64,000 nt of DNA from Ahaetulla prasina (taxonomy: Eukaryota > Chordata > Lepidosauria > Squamata > Colubridae). The position numbers and the translations under genes are program-made. The stretch covers positions 136,242,420-136,306,419 of the forward strand of contig NC_080540.1 of NCBI RefSeq assembly GCF_028640845.1, in the 5' to 3' direction. Shown here in pieces: positions 34,302-45,908 of this stretch (its first letter is position 1; each line of letters opens with the position of its first letter). The notes below the pieces were generated by a model, which was not told where the DNA came from, ran no database searches, and was given only the letters and a program-made list of their open reading frames with translations.

Positions 34302-34850
34302 CCTTTCTTCTCTGCCCTGTGGAAATTTCAGGATACCAACATTTCATAAAGTTATTGTAAAAAACCAGAAGTGTAATTTTCTTGTGAAAAATGAGAAAAT
34401 ACAAAAGTTATAGTACAATGTTTTTCAACATGTGCTCTGGAGACTTTTGTGGTATTGCAGATCTTTCCTGGTATAGATACAAAAAAAATAAATAAATAAA
34501 ATAGCTCAAGTAGCAGAAGTTATTGACATTTTCACTTAAAACTTCACAGGTTTTCTTATAGGGTTTCAGTAATTTAGTTTTTAATCAAGTTTTATTTGAT
34601 TTTACAATCATGCTAATGCCATCTAAGGAAGCCCACTTATGACATGGCATCCACAATTGCCACATCGCTGACCCCCTGGCTTATGCAGTGAACTTCCAAA
34701 GCTTCTGAAGATGTTAAACAAACAAAAAGATGGAGAATTGGCTCATTTGTATAATTGGGGCTAACATGGGCCTAACCTATTTTTTTAAAAAATGATGTTC
34801 CAATGTTGGAAAATTATTTCATCTATTTGTTGCATATCTTTTGAGTTAGT
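34302..34850. other. Unique noncoding stretch
   Basis: Nothing recognised beyond a short AAATA run at 34488-34502. Confidence 0.5.
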
Positions 34851-34854
34851 AAGA

Positions 34855-35092
34855 ACTGTGGTGGCGCCGTGGTTAGAATGCAGCACTGCAGGCTACTTCT
34901 GCTGACTGTTGGCTGCCAGCAGTTTGGCAGTTCGATTCTCACTGGCTCAAAGTTGACTCAGCCTTCCATCCTTCTGAGGTTGGTAAAATAAAGACCCAGA
35001 TTGTTGGGGGCAATATGCTGACTCTTTAAAGTACCTAGAGAGGGTTGCAAAGCATTGTGCAGTGGCATATAAGTCTTATTGCTATTGCTATT
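34855..35092 (+). mobile_element. tRNA-derived SINE
   Basis: The head is GTGGTGGCGCCGTGGTTAGA, with box-B-like CAGTTCGATTC. The body is CAGCCTTCCATCCTTCTGAG. The tail is GCATATAAGTCTTATTGCTA, ending in a GCTATT repeat. It carries a ~15-bp expansion around GGCTGCCAGCAG that is shared with the copy at 60549, so these two form a subfamily distinct from the copy at 9934. Confidence 0.88.
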
Positions 35093-35094
35093 AA

Positions 35095-36137
35095 CTTGAC
35101 AACCCTGGCCCTCAAAACCAATATTGTCCACCCTTAGTGTAATATACTGAATTGTCTTTATTTATTGCCACATTTAAAAACTTTAAAAAAAAAATATGAG
35201 TCAGGCAATCCCATAATATATGTAGATTTGCAATATCACCATGTTTAATTTATCACACAATAATGGCTTTGACTCATTATATCTTTTTGGGTTTTTTGCT
35301 TGAAAAAAGGTAACTTAATAGAATCATTCTGCTGACTGATTCATTTTCAAAATGAATCGTATTCCCATGTAGGAAACTGGATATACCTACATTAAAACTA
35401 ATATGCCTTGGTATTTATTTCCTTTATAGTCTGCTTTATTTGGATGGTAAATTACACTATTTGTTTTCTAAGCTGACACAGTATAATAGAAAGTGAATAG
35501 AGTTAAGAAACGGGTGGAGGGCCTGGCAACAGCCAAACATGTGACTGGTTATACTCTAAACTCCCATCTTATAATAAAGATAAAAGTCAAACTTATCACA
35601 GTAATTTTGGTACAGTATTTGAAATCATGTTGGCATTGTCTTGCCCATTTGTTATATCAGTTATATCAGAGTTATTTGAAAGTTACAAATTTTGTTCAGG
35701 TCACCTGAAATTTTAGTTTTCTGGTGCAAAAATCTCAGAATTTTGCTTTTTAGGGGGAAAAAAAGATTCTGTAATCAGTTGCTTTTTTTCAAGGTTACAT
35801 TATGCAATCTTGAGAAGCCTGCAGATGTTCAGGATATCCAGTAGGCTAAAAAAGAGCCATGAAGATTAAACAATGGTCTAATAATGCTGAAATACGTCTC
35901 GCCCAATTTTCAAATTTATGTTTGAGATTGTTTTGTAAGACAGCCATGGCAGCCTGAACCTATGAATCAGGGTATACTTCACAGAATAGTGTGGTAGGCT
36001 TCAATAGCACAAGGAGAGTAGAAATGAGGCAGATTTGGCCTGGGTCCCAGAGTCCAAGGAAGTCTTAGGTGGTTGCCAAGGTTTCTAAACACTACTGGGA
36101 ATATGAGAGAGAGAGAGAGAGAGAGAGGGAGGGAGGG

Positions 36138-36168
<31 letters not shown>

Positions 36169-37270
36169 TCGACTGACTATGGGAATTCTGAATCAAGAAG
36201 CCTAGGCTGTTTATGGCCATCAGAATTATACAGAGAAAAAGAACTTTACTTCTTAACAACAGAAACAAGGTATTATCCTCTTTTCATTCTTTAAAAAGTG
36301 ACAAATGAACATTAGATGTTATTCTTTCTGACTATTCAACTAAAGGAAAATGTTGGTATCATCTTGTCTAGAGCTTGACACCCTGAGATGGGCTATTAAT
36401 GTAAAATAAGGCTACTATGTCTACACTGCAAAAATCTAAATTGATCACTAGGTGATGGCAAAGAGGAAAAAAACCCCGCAATTTCTTTGCTTCCATCTGG
36501 CGATTGCCTGGATCGTGTCAACTGAAATACAGTCATTTTGGTGTAAGAGGGATGGAAAAGCATAGTCTTACAGCCACGTTGTAATGTCAACCAGATCCTG
36601 AGTTGGCAGGAAAATATGCCAGTATAAAATCAGCTACCTGGATTGTGAAGCTATATTGAAACATAGTAATGAAGCCAGTGATTGGTGCTGTCTTTTCTAT
36701 TTTAATACTGATGACTTGGGTTTTCTCAAATTCATTTTCTTTTCTACCGACTGCTTTTTTTTCCAGGAAAGGAACTACCAGTCATTCTCCTTACTGCCCA
36801 GTGGGACAGAATTGAACTCTAAAACATCTTCTTTTTCTTTAAATTTTCCTCAAATAATGCAATGGAGACAAATTTGTATTATAACGTGATTGAGGTGACC
36901 AGTGGAAGGCTGCTTGTACCAACATCACTTGTGAATATTGACTTCCTATCTGCCAAAAAAAGAGGGAAGAGAGAACGGGGGAAAGTGGGCAAAAAGGTGA
37001 TATTTTTATTTTTGTATGAAGCAGCACACAGGTGGTTAACAGGAACTTTATCTTTATTTGGACCTATTGTTTGAGTGAGCAAGGGATTTGGGTTGTGCAA
37101 AAGAAGAAGGGGTAATAGTAGAATTGTACACCTGGAGCATTGCAGAGTTTGCCTTTCTTAGGAGTTCACCTGGACATCAGCTGAATGAGCACAACAATTT
37201 AAACCCTACTGTGATAAAATTGTTATGCAGTAAAGTTGGATCAAAGGGCAAAATTGAAAGAGTAAACTTA
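35095..37270. other. Unique noncoding stretch
   Basis: No gene or transposon recognised apart from the microsatellite at 36103-36168. Confidence 0.5.
36103..36168. repeat. Compound GA / GGGA / GACA microsatellite
   Basis: GA units pass into GGGA and then about eight GACA units. In one frame it makes a repetitive RERERER/TDRQ peptide that is not a gene. Confidence 0.95.
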
Positions 37271-37279
37271 TATTTGATA

Positions 37280-37930
37280 TTTGTTAATTCTCAGTTCCTG
37301 GCAAATAGATGGGGAAGAAATGGAGGTAGTGACAGATTTTATTTTCCTGGGCTCCAAGATCACTGCAGATGGGGACTGCAGCCAAGAAATTAAAATATGC
37401 TTGCTCCTGGGGAGGAAAGCTAGGGCAAAGTTAGACAGCATACTAAAAAGCAGAAATGTCACCCTGCCAACAAAAGTGCACATAGTCAAGGCTATGGTTT
37501 TCCCAGTTGCAATGTATGATTGTGAAAATTGGACCATAAGGAAGGCTGTGTCAAAGAATTGAGGCCTCTGAACTATGGTGCTGGAGAAGACACTTGCGAG
37601 TCCTTTGGACTGCAAGCTGATCAAACTGGTCAGCCCCACAGGAGATCAACCCTGACTGCTCTTTAGAAGACCAGATCTTGAAGATGAAACTGAAATACTT
37701 TGGCCACCTAATGAGAAGGAAGGACTCAGTGGAGAAGAACCTAATGCTGGAAAAGATTGATGGCAAAAGAAGAAGGGGACGACAGAGAACAAGGTGGCTG
37801 GATGGAGTCAGTGAAGCAGTCGGCATGAGCTTAAATGGTCTCCAAGGGATGGTAGAGGACAGGAAGGTCTGGAGGCAAGTTGTCCATGGAGTTGTGAGGG
37901 GTCGGACATGACTTTGCAACTAACAACAAT
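37280..37930 (+). pseudogene. BovB (RTE-clade) LINE ORF2 C-terminus and 3' end
   Basis: The first open frame (to 37562) reads VTDFIFLGSKITADGDCS, AKLDSILKSRNVTLPTKV and HIVKAMVFPVAMYDCENWT. A stop and frame changes follow. The second frame (37678-37911) reads KYFGHLMRRKDSVEKNLML, RRRGRQRTRWLDGVSEAVG and GMVEDRKVWRQVVHGVVRG. These are the hallmark blocks of the BovB ORF2 C-terminus, in the right order. The protein would nick DNA and reverse-transcribe its own RNA, but the catalytic core is absent here. The 3' end is near CATGACTTTGCAACTAACAA. It is a truncated, inactive copy. Confidence 0.95.
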
Positions 37931-38021
37931 TCAGTACTGCATTGCTCAAGTAGAAAGACAGTAAGCTCCCACCATGTGAAATGTACATAACATCTATGGT
38001 ATATCAGGAAGATAATCAATT

Positions 38022-38596
38022 GTGCCACATAATTTTCCCTCCACACACCTAACCCAACCAGCCACTTAGTGTCTTTATCAATTGTTCTGGGAGATTAGGA
38101 TCACACTAACAAAGTCAAGAGTCTTTGTTATGACTATGACTGTAACTTTGTTGCTGGCAATCCTTATGATTTATATTGATATATTGACCGTCATTTGTGT
38201 TGTAAATGTTGTACCTTGATGAAGGTATCTTTTCTTTTATGTACACTGAGCATATGCACCAAGACAAATTCCTTCTGTGTCCAATCACACTTGGCCAATA
38301 AAAAAATCTATTCTATTCTGTTCTATTCTATTCTATTCTATCCTATCTATTCTTAGTTTGGGACTACATAGTCCATGTTATCTCCTGGATCCTTGCACAA
38401 GGACAATATTGGCAACTGCCTCATGACATCACTAGTCACTCATATTCCTTGCAAGGAAGAAAAAAAAACTGTATTGAAGGAGCAAAGCAATAGGAAAAGA
38501 AACAGCCGTCCTGAGGCACAAGCCCCCATAGGAGGCATAAGGCAACCTAGAGAAGAAAGTGGGATGATTGGAAGATATTAAAGTAATTGCAGGCAC
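38022..38596 (+). repeat. Segmental duplication, copy Y1 (with LINE insert)
   Basis: From TGCCACATAATTTTCC through CACACACCTAACCCAACCAG to AGTAATTGCAGGCACA it is colinear with 41006-41355. It is interrupted at about 38130-38354 by a microsatellite-tailed LINE that the other copy lacks. Outside the insert the two copies are roughly 85-90% identical by eye. Confidence 0.93.
38130..38354 (+). mobile_element. Microsatellite-tailed CR1/L3 LINE tail
   Basis: It contains TTTTATGTACACTGAGCATA and GTCCAATCACACTTGGCCAA, then TAAA and an ATTCT repeat (38308-38345). The same tail occurs at 45676, 47705 and 53982. The duplicate at 41006-41355 shows the empty site. Confidence 0.92.
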
Positions 38597-40128
38597 ACCT
38601 CTGAAATCCAGGACACAAAGCTGGCATAGCATGTCCTGTGAAATGGGCCAACAGACACCATAACTCTCCCACATAATTTATGTGAAGATGCAAGCGGTCT
38701 CAAATGATGCTTGCTTAGAGCATGGAAGAGCTACCATATCTGGACTGCAAATAATTGTATGGACACGAGATGGAGGCAAAAGGTTGGTTTCCCTATATCA
38801 CCAGACTGCCATCTGCTGGGCACTCAGATTTTGGCACTCAAAATGAGATTGGTTTGCAGCTGTTTCCCCCACCCCACCCCGCCCCAGTTGAATCAACTGT
38901 TAACAGTTAATCCTATGTGCTTATTGGAGGAATGTCTGCAAGCAACTTGACCTGAATGAGGTGATTGTCACATGTAACTTGCAGCAAGTCTTTGAGCGGG
39001 ATGTTCCCGGGCTCATGGACCTGGCACAAGTTCTGTAAGGGATGGTCTGACTTTTTAGCACCTCTAAAACACTGGATCTATTCCTTGGAGAACTGAGTGG
39101 ATGGGACTGAGCAAATGCCTTATTTAGACTGGATTATAATATTCACACAGGGCTTCTTTTTTGATCCTTTTAAAAAAAATCCTAGGGTTATGTTATTTTA
39201 AATTGCACCTCCCTAACCCCACAAAGGATTTGGTTTTGCTGTTTGTCTTGCAACCTAACTCCCTTCATGACCCAGTTAAATATGTTGTGTGGACCCAGCA
39301 ATATTGTTGGCAATTATCACAGCACGATTCATCTGTTAAAAACTATATGCATGAAGAGAGAGGAGGAGGAGGGAGGGAGGGGGAGAGAGAGAGGGAGGGA
39401 GGGAGGGAGGGGGAGAGAGGGGGGGGCTTTTATAATGGAAGAAAGAAGATTGTCTCCTCCCTGCCTGGTGCTGTCCAGATATAGTGGGCTAGCTTTAGTG
39501 GCTGTTCAAAGGAAGGGTGAGAATTGTAATTGCAACACATTTGTGTGTCATCTAACAGCCAGGACACATGATGTCCAATATGCATATTTACACAAGTTAT
39601 GTTTTTTAAACGGTGGGAAATACCTTTTGGCAGGGGATGGGAGGTGTACTGTGCATTTACTGATAAAAATACAAGGACAGTTTCCAGCTGGAACATCCTG
39701 AAGGTTTATCCCAGAGTGCCTCTTTCTTTCTACGCATAGGAAGCCTGCAAGCTGCATAGGAGGGGAATCGCCTCATCCTTCCTCTGCTGTTGCTCGGCAA
39801 CTGGTATCTGACACATTCTGCTGCCTCAACAGAGGCATCATAGCTCATGCCCACCAATATTCTTACTCTCCTTAGATTCATTTAACTCTTTTTTTTCTAG
39901 CCACGCTGACGGCCAGAGATGGATATAGCAAATCCCACAGTTTAAACTCTGGGTTATGCAAATAAATATTTAATTCTTCCTTAAGTCTGAACTTTTAGAA
40001 GTTAAGCTGGCTTGGTTAACTCAGGGGTCAGCAGAGCAACTAAGTAACTTTATATTCTGGACTGAACCATCTAACAATAATCTCTTCTTTAAGTGGAAAA
40101 GCCTATCAGCCCTGCCTTACAAAATGAA
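38597..40128. other. Unique stretch with a purine tract
   Basis: It holds a GGA/GGGA/GA tract at 39358-39425 and otherwise nothing I recognise. Confidence 0.5.
39358..39425. repeat. GGGA/GA purine simple repeat
   Basis: A continuous purine run of GGAG, GGGA and GAGA units ending in a G run. Confidence 0.95.
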
Positions 40129-40131
40129 ATA

Positions 40132-40521
40132 CCAGTAGCCCTTGACCTACAATCATTTGTATAGTGACCGTTTGAAGTTATAACGGCACTGAAAAAAGTG
40201 ACATTTTTCACATATGACCCTAACGCCCGCTTGCAGCATCTCCGTGGTCATGTGATCAAAATTTGGGTGCTTGGCAACCGGCATGTATTTATGACAGTTG
40301 CAGTATCCAAGGGTCCTGGGATCACCTTTTGCAATCTTCTGACAAGCAAAGTCAACAGAGAAGCCATATTCATTTAACAACCGTGCTAATGAAAATTAAC
40401 GCTACAGCGATTCACTTAACAACTGTGGCAAGAGAGGCTGTAAAAAGGGGCAAAATTCCCTGAACACCTGTCTTGCTTAAGAACAGAAATTTTGGGCTCA
40501 ATTGTGGCACGACTACTCCTG
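40132..40521 (+). mobile_element. TA-flanked DNA transposon, copy 6
   Basis: It starts CCAGTAGCCCTTGACCTA after TA (40130-40131) and ends ACGACTACTCCTG before TA (40522-40523). The family body includes CATCTCCGTGGTCATGTGAT and CACTTAACAACTGTGGCAAG. Both ends are diverged. Confidence 0.87.
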
Positions 40522-40539
40522 TAAGATACTCCTACTTCT

Positions 40540-41005
40540 GCTGAAGGTGGTTATGGATCTTTGTTCCCAGTTGTCCTCTCCTGGCAGCTCTGCCGCTGCC
40601 CTGAATTTCTATATGATGAGACTGAGAGATGAGGAAGAGCGCTTGACATGTTTAATGTCATGCTCTTGTCTTCTTCTGCCATGCCCTCTTTGACTCTGCC
40701 TGTCAACTAAGCGGAACAAAGGAAACCTGCTCAGAAGGGGTCGCCATCTTTCATTATGGATGGCTTGCTCCAAAAAAACCCTTCCTCAGCTCTAGCTCCA
40801 TCGGGGTTGAGATGAATTTTGCTAGAGTAGCATAAACCAGGTGTCCCATCTCCTCCACTCCCCCCCCACCAACTGTGATTCTGTGGTTCAGAATCTCCTG
40901 GTGTAGACCCGACCAACTCCTGGAGAACCTGTAAGGCCCCTTTGCCTGTTGGGTCACAAGGCCAGAGTCCTGGGAGCCTCCAAAGCCTTCTCCACCCTGG
41001 CTAGC
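40540..41005 (+). repeat. Segmental duplication, copy X1 (decayed promoter flank)
   Basis: Colinear with 41365-41826: both have TATGATGAGA, ATGAATTTTGCTAGAGTAGC and GCCAGAGTC-TGGGAGCC in order. Where the downstream copy has CpG, this copy mostly has TG or CA (AGTAGCATAAACC against AGTAGCGTAAACT). It is directly followed by copy Y2. Confidence 0.92.
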
Positions 41006-41355
41006 TTGCCACATCATTTCCCCTCCACACACCTAACCCAACCAGCCATTTAGCGTCTTTATCAATTGTTCTGGGAGATCAGGATCACACTAACAAAGTC
41101 AAGAGTCTTTGTTTGGGACTATATAGTCCATGCTTTCCCCTGGGCCTCTTGCACAAGGACCATCTTGGCAAGTGCTTCATGACATCACTAGCCCATCATA
41201 TTCCTTGCAAGGAAGAAAAAAATAGTCTGTATTGAAGGAACAAAGCAATAGCATAAGAAACTAGCCATCCTGAGGCACAAGCCCCATAGAAGGCATAAGG
41301 CAACCTAGAAAAGAAAGTGGGATGATTGGAAGATATTGAAGTAATTGCAGGCACA
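41006..41355 (+). repeat. Segmental duplication, copy Y2 (empty site)
   Basis: The LINE-free partner of 38022-38596. It reads straight through AGAGTCTTTGTTTGGGACTA where the other copy is interrupted. The order Y2 then X2 (from 41365) shows that the original unit was Y-X. Confidence 0.92.
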
Positions 41356-41364
41356 AAGACTATG

Positions 41365-41826
41365 GATGGACCTTTGTCCCTAGCTCTCTTCTCCTGGCAA
41401 CCCTGCCACTGCTCTGAGTTTCTGTATGATGAGATGGCGGGATAAGGAAGATCGCCTGACATGCTTAATGCCATGCTCTTCTCTTCTTCTACCATCTGAC
41501 TCTGCCTCTCAACTCAGCAGATCAAAAGAAACCCGCTCAGACGGGATTGACATCTTTCCTTATAGATGCCTTGTTCCAAATATCTCCCCCCCCCCCACTC
41601 TTCCTCGGCTCTAGCTCCATCAGAGTGGAGATGAATTTTGCTAGAGTAGCGTAAACTCGGTCTCCAACCCGGCGCTTCAGGAGCTCCTGGCGTGGACCCG
41701 ACCGACTTCCGGAGCACCTGTAAGGCCGCTTTGCCTGTTGCGTCATCGGGCCAGAGTCTTGGGAGCCCCCCCCCCAATAATGCCTCCCCCGCCTCCGGCT
41801 GGCTTGCTGCCAAGCTCTCTCCCTTC
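41365..41826 (+). repeat. Segmental duplication, copy X2 (promoter-proximal)
   Basis: Pairs with 40540-41005. Its right half is CpG-rich and runs into the island, so this is probably the parental copy. It holds GACTTCCGGAG (ETS-like, 41705) and TTGCGTCATC (CRE/AP-1-like, 41738). Both are altered in X1, to AACTCCTGGAG and TTGGGTCACA. Confidence 0.9.
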
Positions 41827-42380
41827 CTCACTCCCCATTCCCAAGCCTGGCAATTAGTGGCGGAAGAAGGTTGGAGAGCTTGCTCGGAACACGCAGCTCC
41901 CTTTTTGCCCGAGCCAGGCTAACTGCTGCCTCGGAACTCCCCTAGCAACCAAATGTCTCCCGGGGCTCCCGGACGCTTCTCGGAGCGCAGCTCAGTTTGG
42001 CACAACACGTTCTGGGAGAGGCGGGAGGCGGAGGATAAGCTTTTGGCGCGGCCCCCCTTTAGGGAGTCCGCGGAGGGTTGCGTTGCCTCATCTGCCCGGC
42101 ATTGCAGAGCGCGCTGGACGAGGCCTGAGCCCTCGGTGGGAAAGACAGACGCCCGTCAGCCAGCTGTTTTTTCTGAGTCCCTTCCGAAATCATATACGTC
42201 TAACCATAAATGCGTGGCTGGTTCGCTTTTTACTAATACGGGATATATAAGACGTGAAGATCCCGCGCTTTTTTAGCCAAAGAAGAAGAAGAAGAAAAAA
42301 AAAAGAGGCGGGAAGGATCCGCAATAGAATGAAGCGATTAAGGATTTTGGGCGGCCCAGAGGGCGACAGGGCTCAAACTA
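41655..42380. promoter_or_regulatory. CpG island, likely promoter
   Basis: This is the only CpG- and GC-rich block in the window, with many CG dinucleotides (GGCGCGGCCC, GTCCGCGGAG, AGAGCGCGCTGG). Candidate sites are ETS-like ACTTCCGG (41705), TTGCGTCATC (41738), an RFX half-site CCTAGCAACC (41941-41950), GC boxes (GAGGCGGGAGGCGGAG, near 42015) and a TATA-like TATATAA (42244-42250) on the plus strand. The downstream gene and its direction are unknown. A 107-codon plus frame (41953-42276) and a 69-codon minus frame (41537-41746) overlap it. Neither belongs to a family I recognise and neither has a strong splice donor. Either could be a first exon or chance. Confidence 0.65.
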
Positions 42381-42389
42381 GGGGAGGGC

Positions 42390-45300
42390 AGGGCAACAGT
42401 GGCATCTCTAAGCATTACATTCAAGTGAAAACCCTAATTTTAGCAGCTCCAATTTCCCTACCGGCTTTTAGATTGACATTAAAAGGGCATCAAAACGATA
42501 AAGAAATGTGATTTGGTCTTCTGTCTGTAGGTGGAATAATTAAGGTGTGCTATATGAAATGGTAGTTGCTGGGTAGAATGGAGTCTATGAGGTATTAAAG
42601 CAGTATAAAGAACCTATGACAAAAGTCTTAACCACCTATCCTTCATTTTTTAAAAAAATATATGCATTCATTTTGATAATAAATAGAAGACAGGTGTAAG
42701 CAAGGGGGACGATGATTTCTTGTCAGAAGGATGAGTAAAGTATCCCAAATTGTACTAATATTAAGTATAATCCATAAGTCACTGTATGAGTGCTGTTCAG
42801 TGCAGCACAGACTTGCTTTTTTATGCACTTTTGGTTCTTCAGAGTAGAGCTGATTATAAATAAAGCAGATGTTGGGAGAAAAAACCCTACCAATAGGTGT
42901 GTTCAGAATGAGAAGGGACAAATATTGTATCTGAATCCATACTGGCTGGGCTCAAAAAATATACAAAATATTTTTGTAAAAAATATATAGCCTTGGTGGG
43001 AGAAAATATTCTTTAAAATGCATATGAGTTCCAGAATAAATAAATAATAGGGCTTGCTTATCACATCAGACTGTTCTAGGAAAACCAGTCTTTGTGGTTT
43101 ATAACCCATCGTTTGTATGGCATGAATTCAAATCAATTTTGTCTTACTCAATAAGCCACCATGTTGAAAACAGCCTTGGCGTAGAACAGTATGTGAACTC
43201 AATCAGATCAAAATCCCACATTTTCTAGGTCAAATAATAACTTGAAGCTTTCATTTTAATACTCGGAAAATGTACTTTCATGAGAGCTGAATTTATCAGA
43301 AACATTCAATATGCAATTAAACGCAGGTTTGTTTATATTCTATAACTTCCAAAAGTAAAACAATGTCTTGTCAGTGTTAACAAGAAAAGCTGGGGAAAAA
43401 ATAAAAACTTTTACAAAAAAGAAAGAAAGAAAAGCTGAAATTGGGACATTGGATGCTTTGTATAAATTATGATTCATGAAAAGCTAATTATTAATATTGA
43501 GAGATATTAAAATATTTTCTCTCAGTTTCAAGACTGAATCCTAAACCAGTTCCCAAGCATTTTGGTTGTTCCTGTGGTCAAGAACAGGATAAAACAAAGC
43601 TCACAACAGAAATGATTTTAAAAATGAGATTCTCAGATTTCTCTCTATCTCCTAATTCAGTCTTTCTACTCTCATGATAGAATCACTACTTCATGGAACA
43701 CAGAAATCTTATCAAAGAGAATCATGGCGAGGACACAATCTGTGCAATGAATTGTAGATCTTGCATCAGCTGAAATAGCTCTGTGTACTGCCGCAGAAGT
43801 GCTAATGCTATCAGCATTCAGACTCGAAGTCTGGGATGTATTGTGAGTGTTTGTGTCACCTGCTGACAGCCCAGACTCTCCAAGGCTGCCCTCGCTTACT
43901 GTGATTAGTATGCAATGATCATGAAGTCCCAGTGGGAGCCATTAGTTACTTCTCCACAAGAACAGAGATGTTTCTCTATTAACGTCAAAACATGGCTCCT
44001 CTACTCCCCATGTCACTGGAAAGACCTGAAAGATATTGCAACAGCAATTGGAAAGGGAATTAAATCAACATTCCCAAGGAACCCTGCAGCCATTGAGCCA
44101 TTGCCAGTGGCAGTTCAGGAGGCCGCCTCAAAGTCCTCTTCCATAAAATGGAATGCTTTTGCTTCAAATTGGGATAAAGAGGTCACAAACCATGACCCTC
44201 TGACAAACCAGAAAAGATCGAAGAACTGGTTATGCTCGGCTTTAAGCCAAGACAATTAAGGGTAGGGATTTGATGACAGCCTCCACATATTTGAGGGACT
44301 ATCATAAACAGGATGGAATGCTTGCTTAGAGAGGGTAGGACATGTCAGTAGGCCAGTCTGGCATCTGTTTCTGAAACTCCTACTATTTTAACCCGACTGA
44401 AATAGTTTGATGCGATCCTGGGTGGAGCGTTTTTTCCATTTTCCATCACTGGACTCTGGTGGCCACAGCTGCTTATACTCATTGCTCTCCAGGTAGATGC
44501 ATTGGTGTATCTAGATCTGCTGTCTTTTGAATATCCCATAACAGTGCCTGGAAATTTAAAAGCCACTTTTTGATGCTCAAAATTCCAAACAGGAAGCCAA
44601 GAATTAAGACCTGCTAAGGCAAGGCCTAGCAATTGGTCCTACTAAGCACTGATAATTGTCCAATTATGTCTGGCCCTGGTGCTAACCTTAATCAACGTAA
44701 TAGAAAATGGAAGGTTGCACGTGCATATGATGTATATCATTGCTTAAAGAGGAACAACAGGGAAGACAGTCGTGTCCATTTCATTCTGTATGCAGAACAG
44801 AATGTTATTGATTTGACAGTGTTGCAATTAGATCGGTCTGGACCTAACCCTGTTGCAAATATGGTCTGCCGTATCTATTTTTCAGACATGTTCCCATGAT
44901 ACTGTTTTCATTTGGTCCGCAGCCCTTGAGAGAAACTGGTTTAAGTACATTCTTAGATGTTCTGTTATTAAAGCAGCACAGTATTTCCTCCTATATTCAG
45001 TGCTGTCCAAAGGGCAGCCTCATGTAGAAAATCTATTAGGTTTCTCCCCCCTCCACACACTGATTAGGTTGGAGGGAAATCAGATAATTGCAGTGACTTG
45101 CAACAGTGGCAGGATAGGGATGGGCATCAGGAACAGCAATTTTCATGTCAAAATAGTTTTCCACTGATTGGAGGATAGGCGGCTACCACTTCATCATAGC
45201 AATGGAAATATGCCCTGAAAGGTTTGTGTTCATCAGGATTTCCTGTGAAGTTGTGCATTTTTAAAAAGGTAACATTTCTTGGCCTAAACCTGGCCAGAAA

Positions 45301-45674
45301 GCCAAAGAATCATATTCAACTGAGAATGAAACTCTTCTGTTTGATTAGGGGGTCAGCTGGAAATTTGGAAGAGTGTCCAAGGATTGTATAAATCCCCTGT
45401 TTAGGGCTCTTATGTATCTAGGGGAACATTCAGATGCAAGCCTCATGACTCTTTATATGTGAGTTGCACTGACGGGTGGAAACTCAAGAAAAGTTGCCTA
45501 TATACACACTTCTCTTAAACTAAACATATACATCTGAACTATTTGTGTGATATTGGTGAGCGGATATTTTTTAAAAAGGAGGGAGTAAGAATGCCCATTC
45601 AACTCTGTCCTGAGTAGATGCCTGGAATAAATGTTCAGTTCTGAGGAGCTTCCAGGTGTGAGTCTATTTATAAA
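42390..45674. other. Repeat-poor block, possible conserved noncoding DNA
   Basis: There is essentially no recognisable transposon over 3.2 kb, unlike every other interval. The part 43700-44900 is balanced in composition with almost no simple sequence. A 114-codon frame (43915-44259) shows no family motif, and I do not call it a gene. Confidence 0.4.
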
Positions 45675-45675
45675 C

Positions 45676-45908
45676 TGAATTGAATTGAATTGAATTGAAT
45701 TTTTTATTGGCCAAGTGTGATTGGACACACAGGGAATTTGTCTTGGTGCATAGGCTCGCAGTGTACATAAAAGAAAAGATACGTTCATCAAGAATCATAA
45801 GGTACAACACTTAATGATAGTCATAGGGTACAAATAAACAATCAGGAAACAATCAATATCAATATAAATCATAAGGATGCAAGCAACAAAGTTACAGTCA
45901 TGCAGACA
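45676..45908 (-). mobile_element. Microsatellite-tailed CR1/L3 LINE tail, inverted
   Basis: In window orientation there are about five AATTG units (45678-45701), then TTTTTTATTGGCCAAGTGTG, TTGTCTTGGTGCATAGGCTC, and the inverted 3' UTR to GCAACAAAGTTACAGTCATG. This is the longest of the four copies. Confidence 0.92.

Noticed and set aside
36073..36294. Frame with RERERER and TDRQTDRQ runs
   Set aside because: It translates the GA/GACA microsatellite.
39161..39701. Overlapping plus-strand frames of 107 and 152 codons
   Set aside because: Both cross the GGGA/GA simple repeat and have no recognisable motif outside it.
41953..42276. 107-codon plus-strand frame in the CpG island as a gene
   Set aside because: Weak start context, no family resemblance, and it runs across the TATA-like site. 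GC-rich islands often give chance open frames.
43915..44259. 114-codon plus-strand open frame in the repeat-poor block
   Set aside because: No recognised domain, no clear splice context, and a composition like that of the surrounding noncoding DNA.
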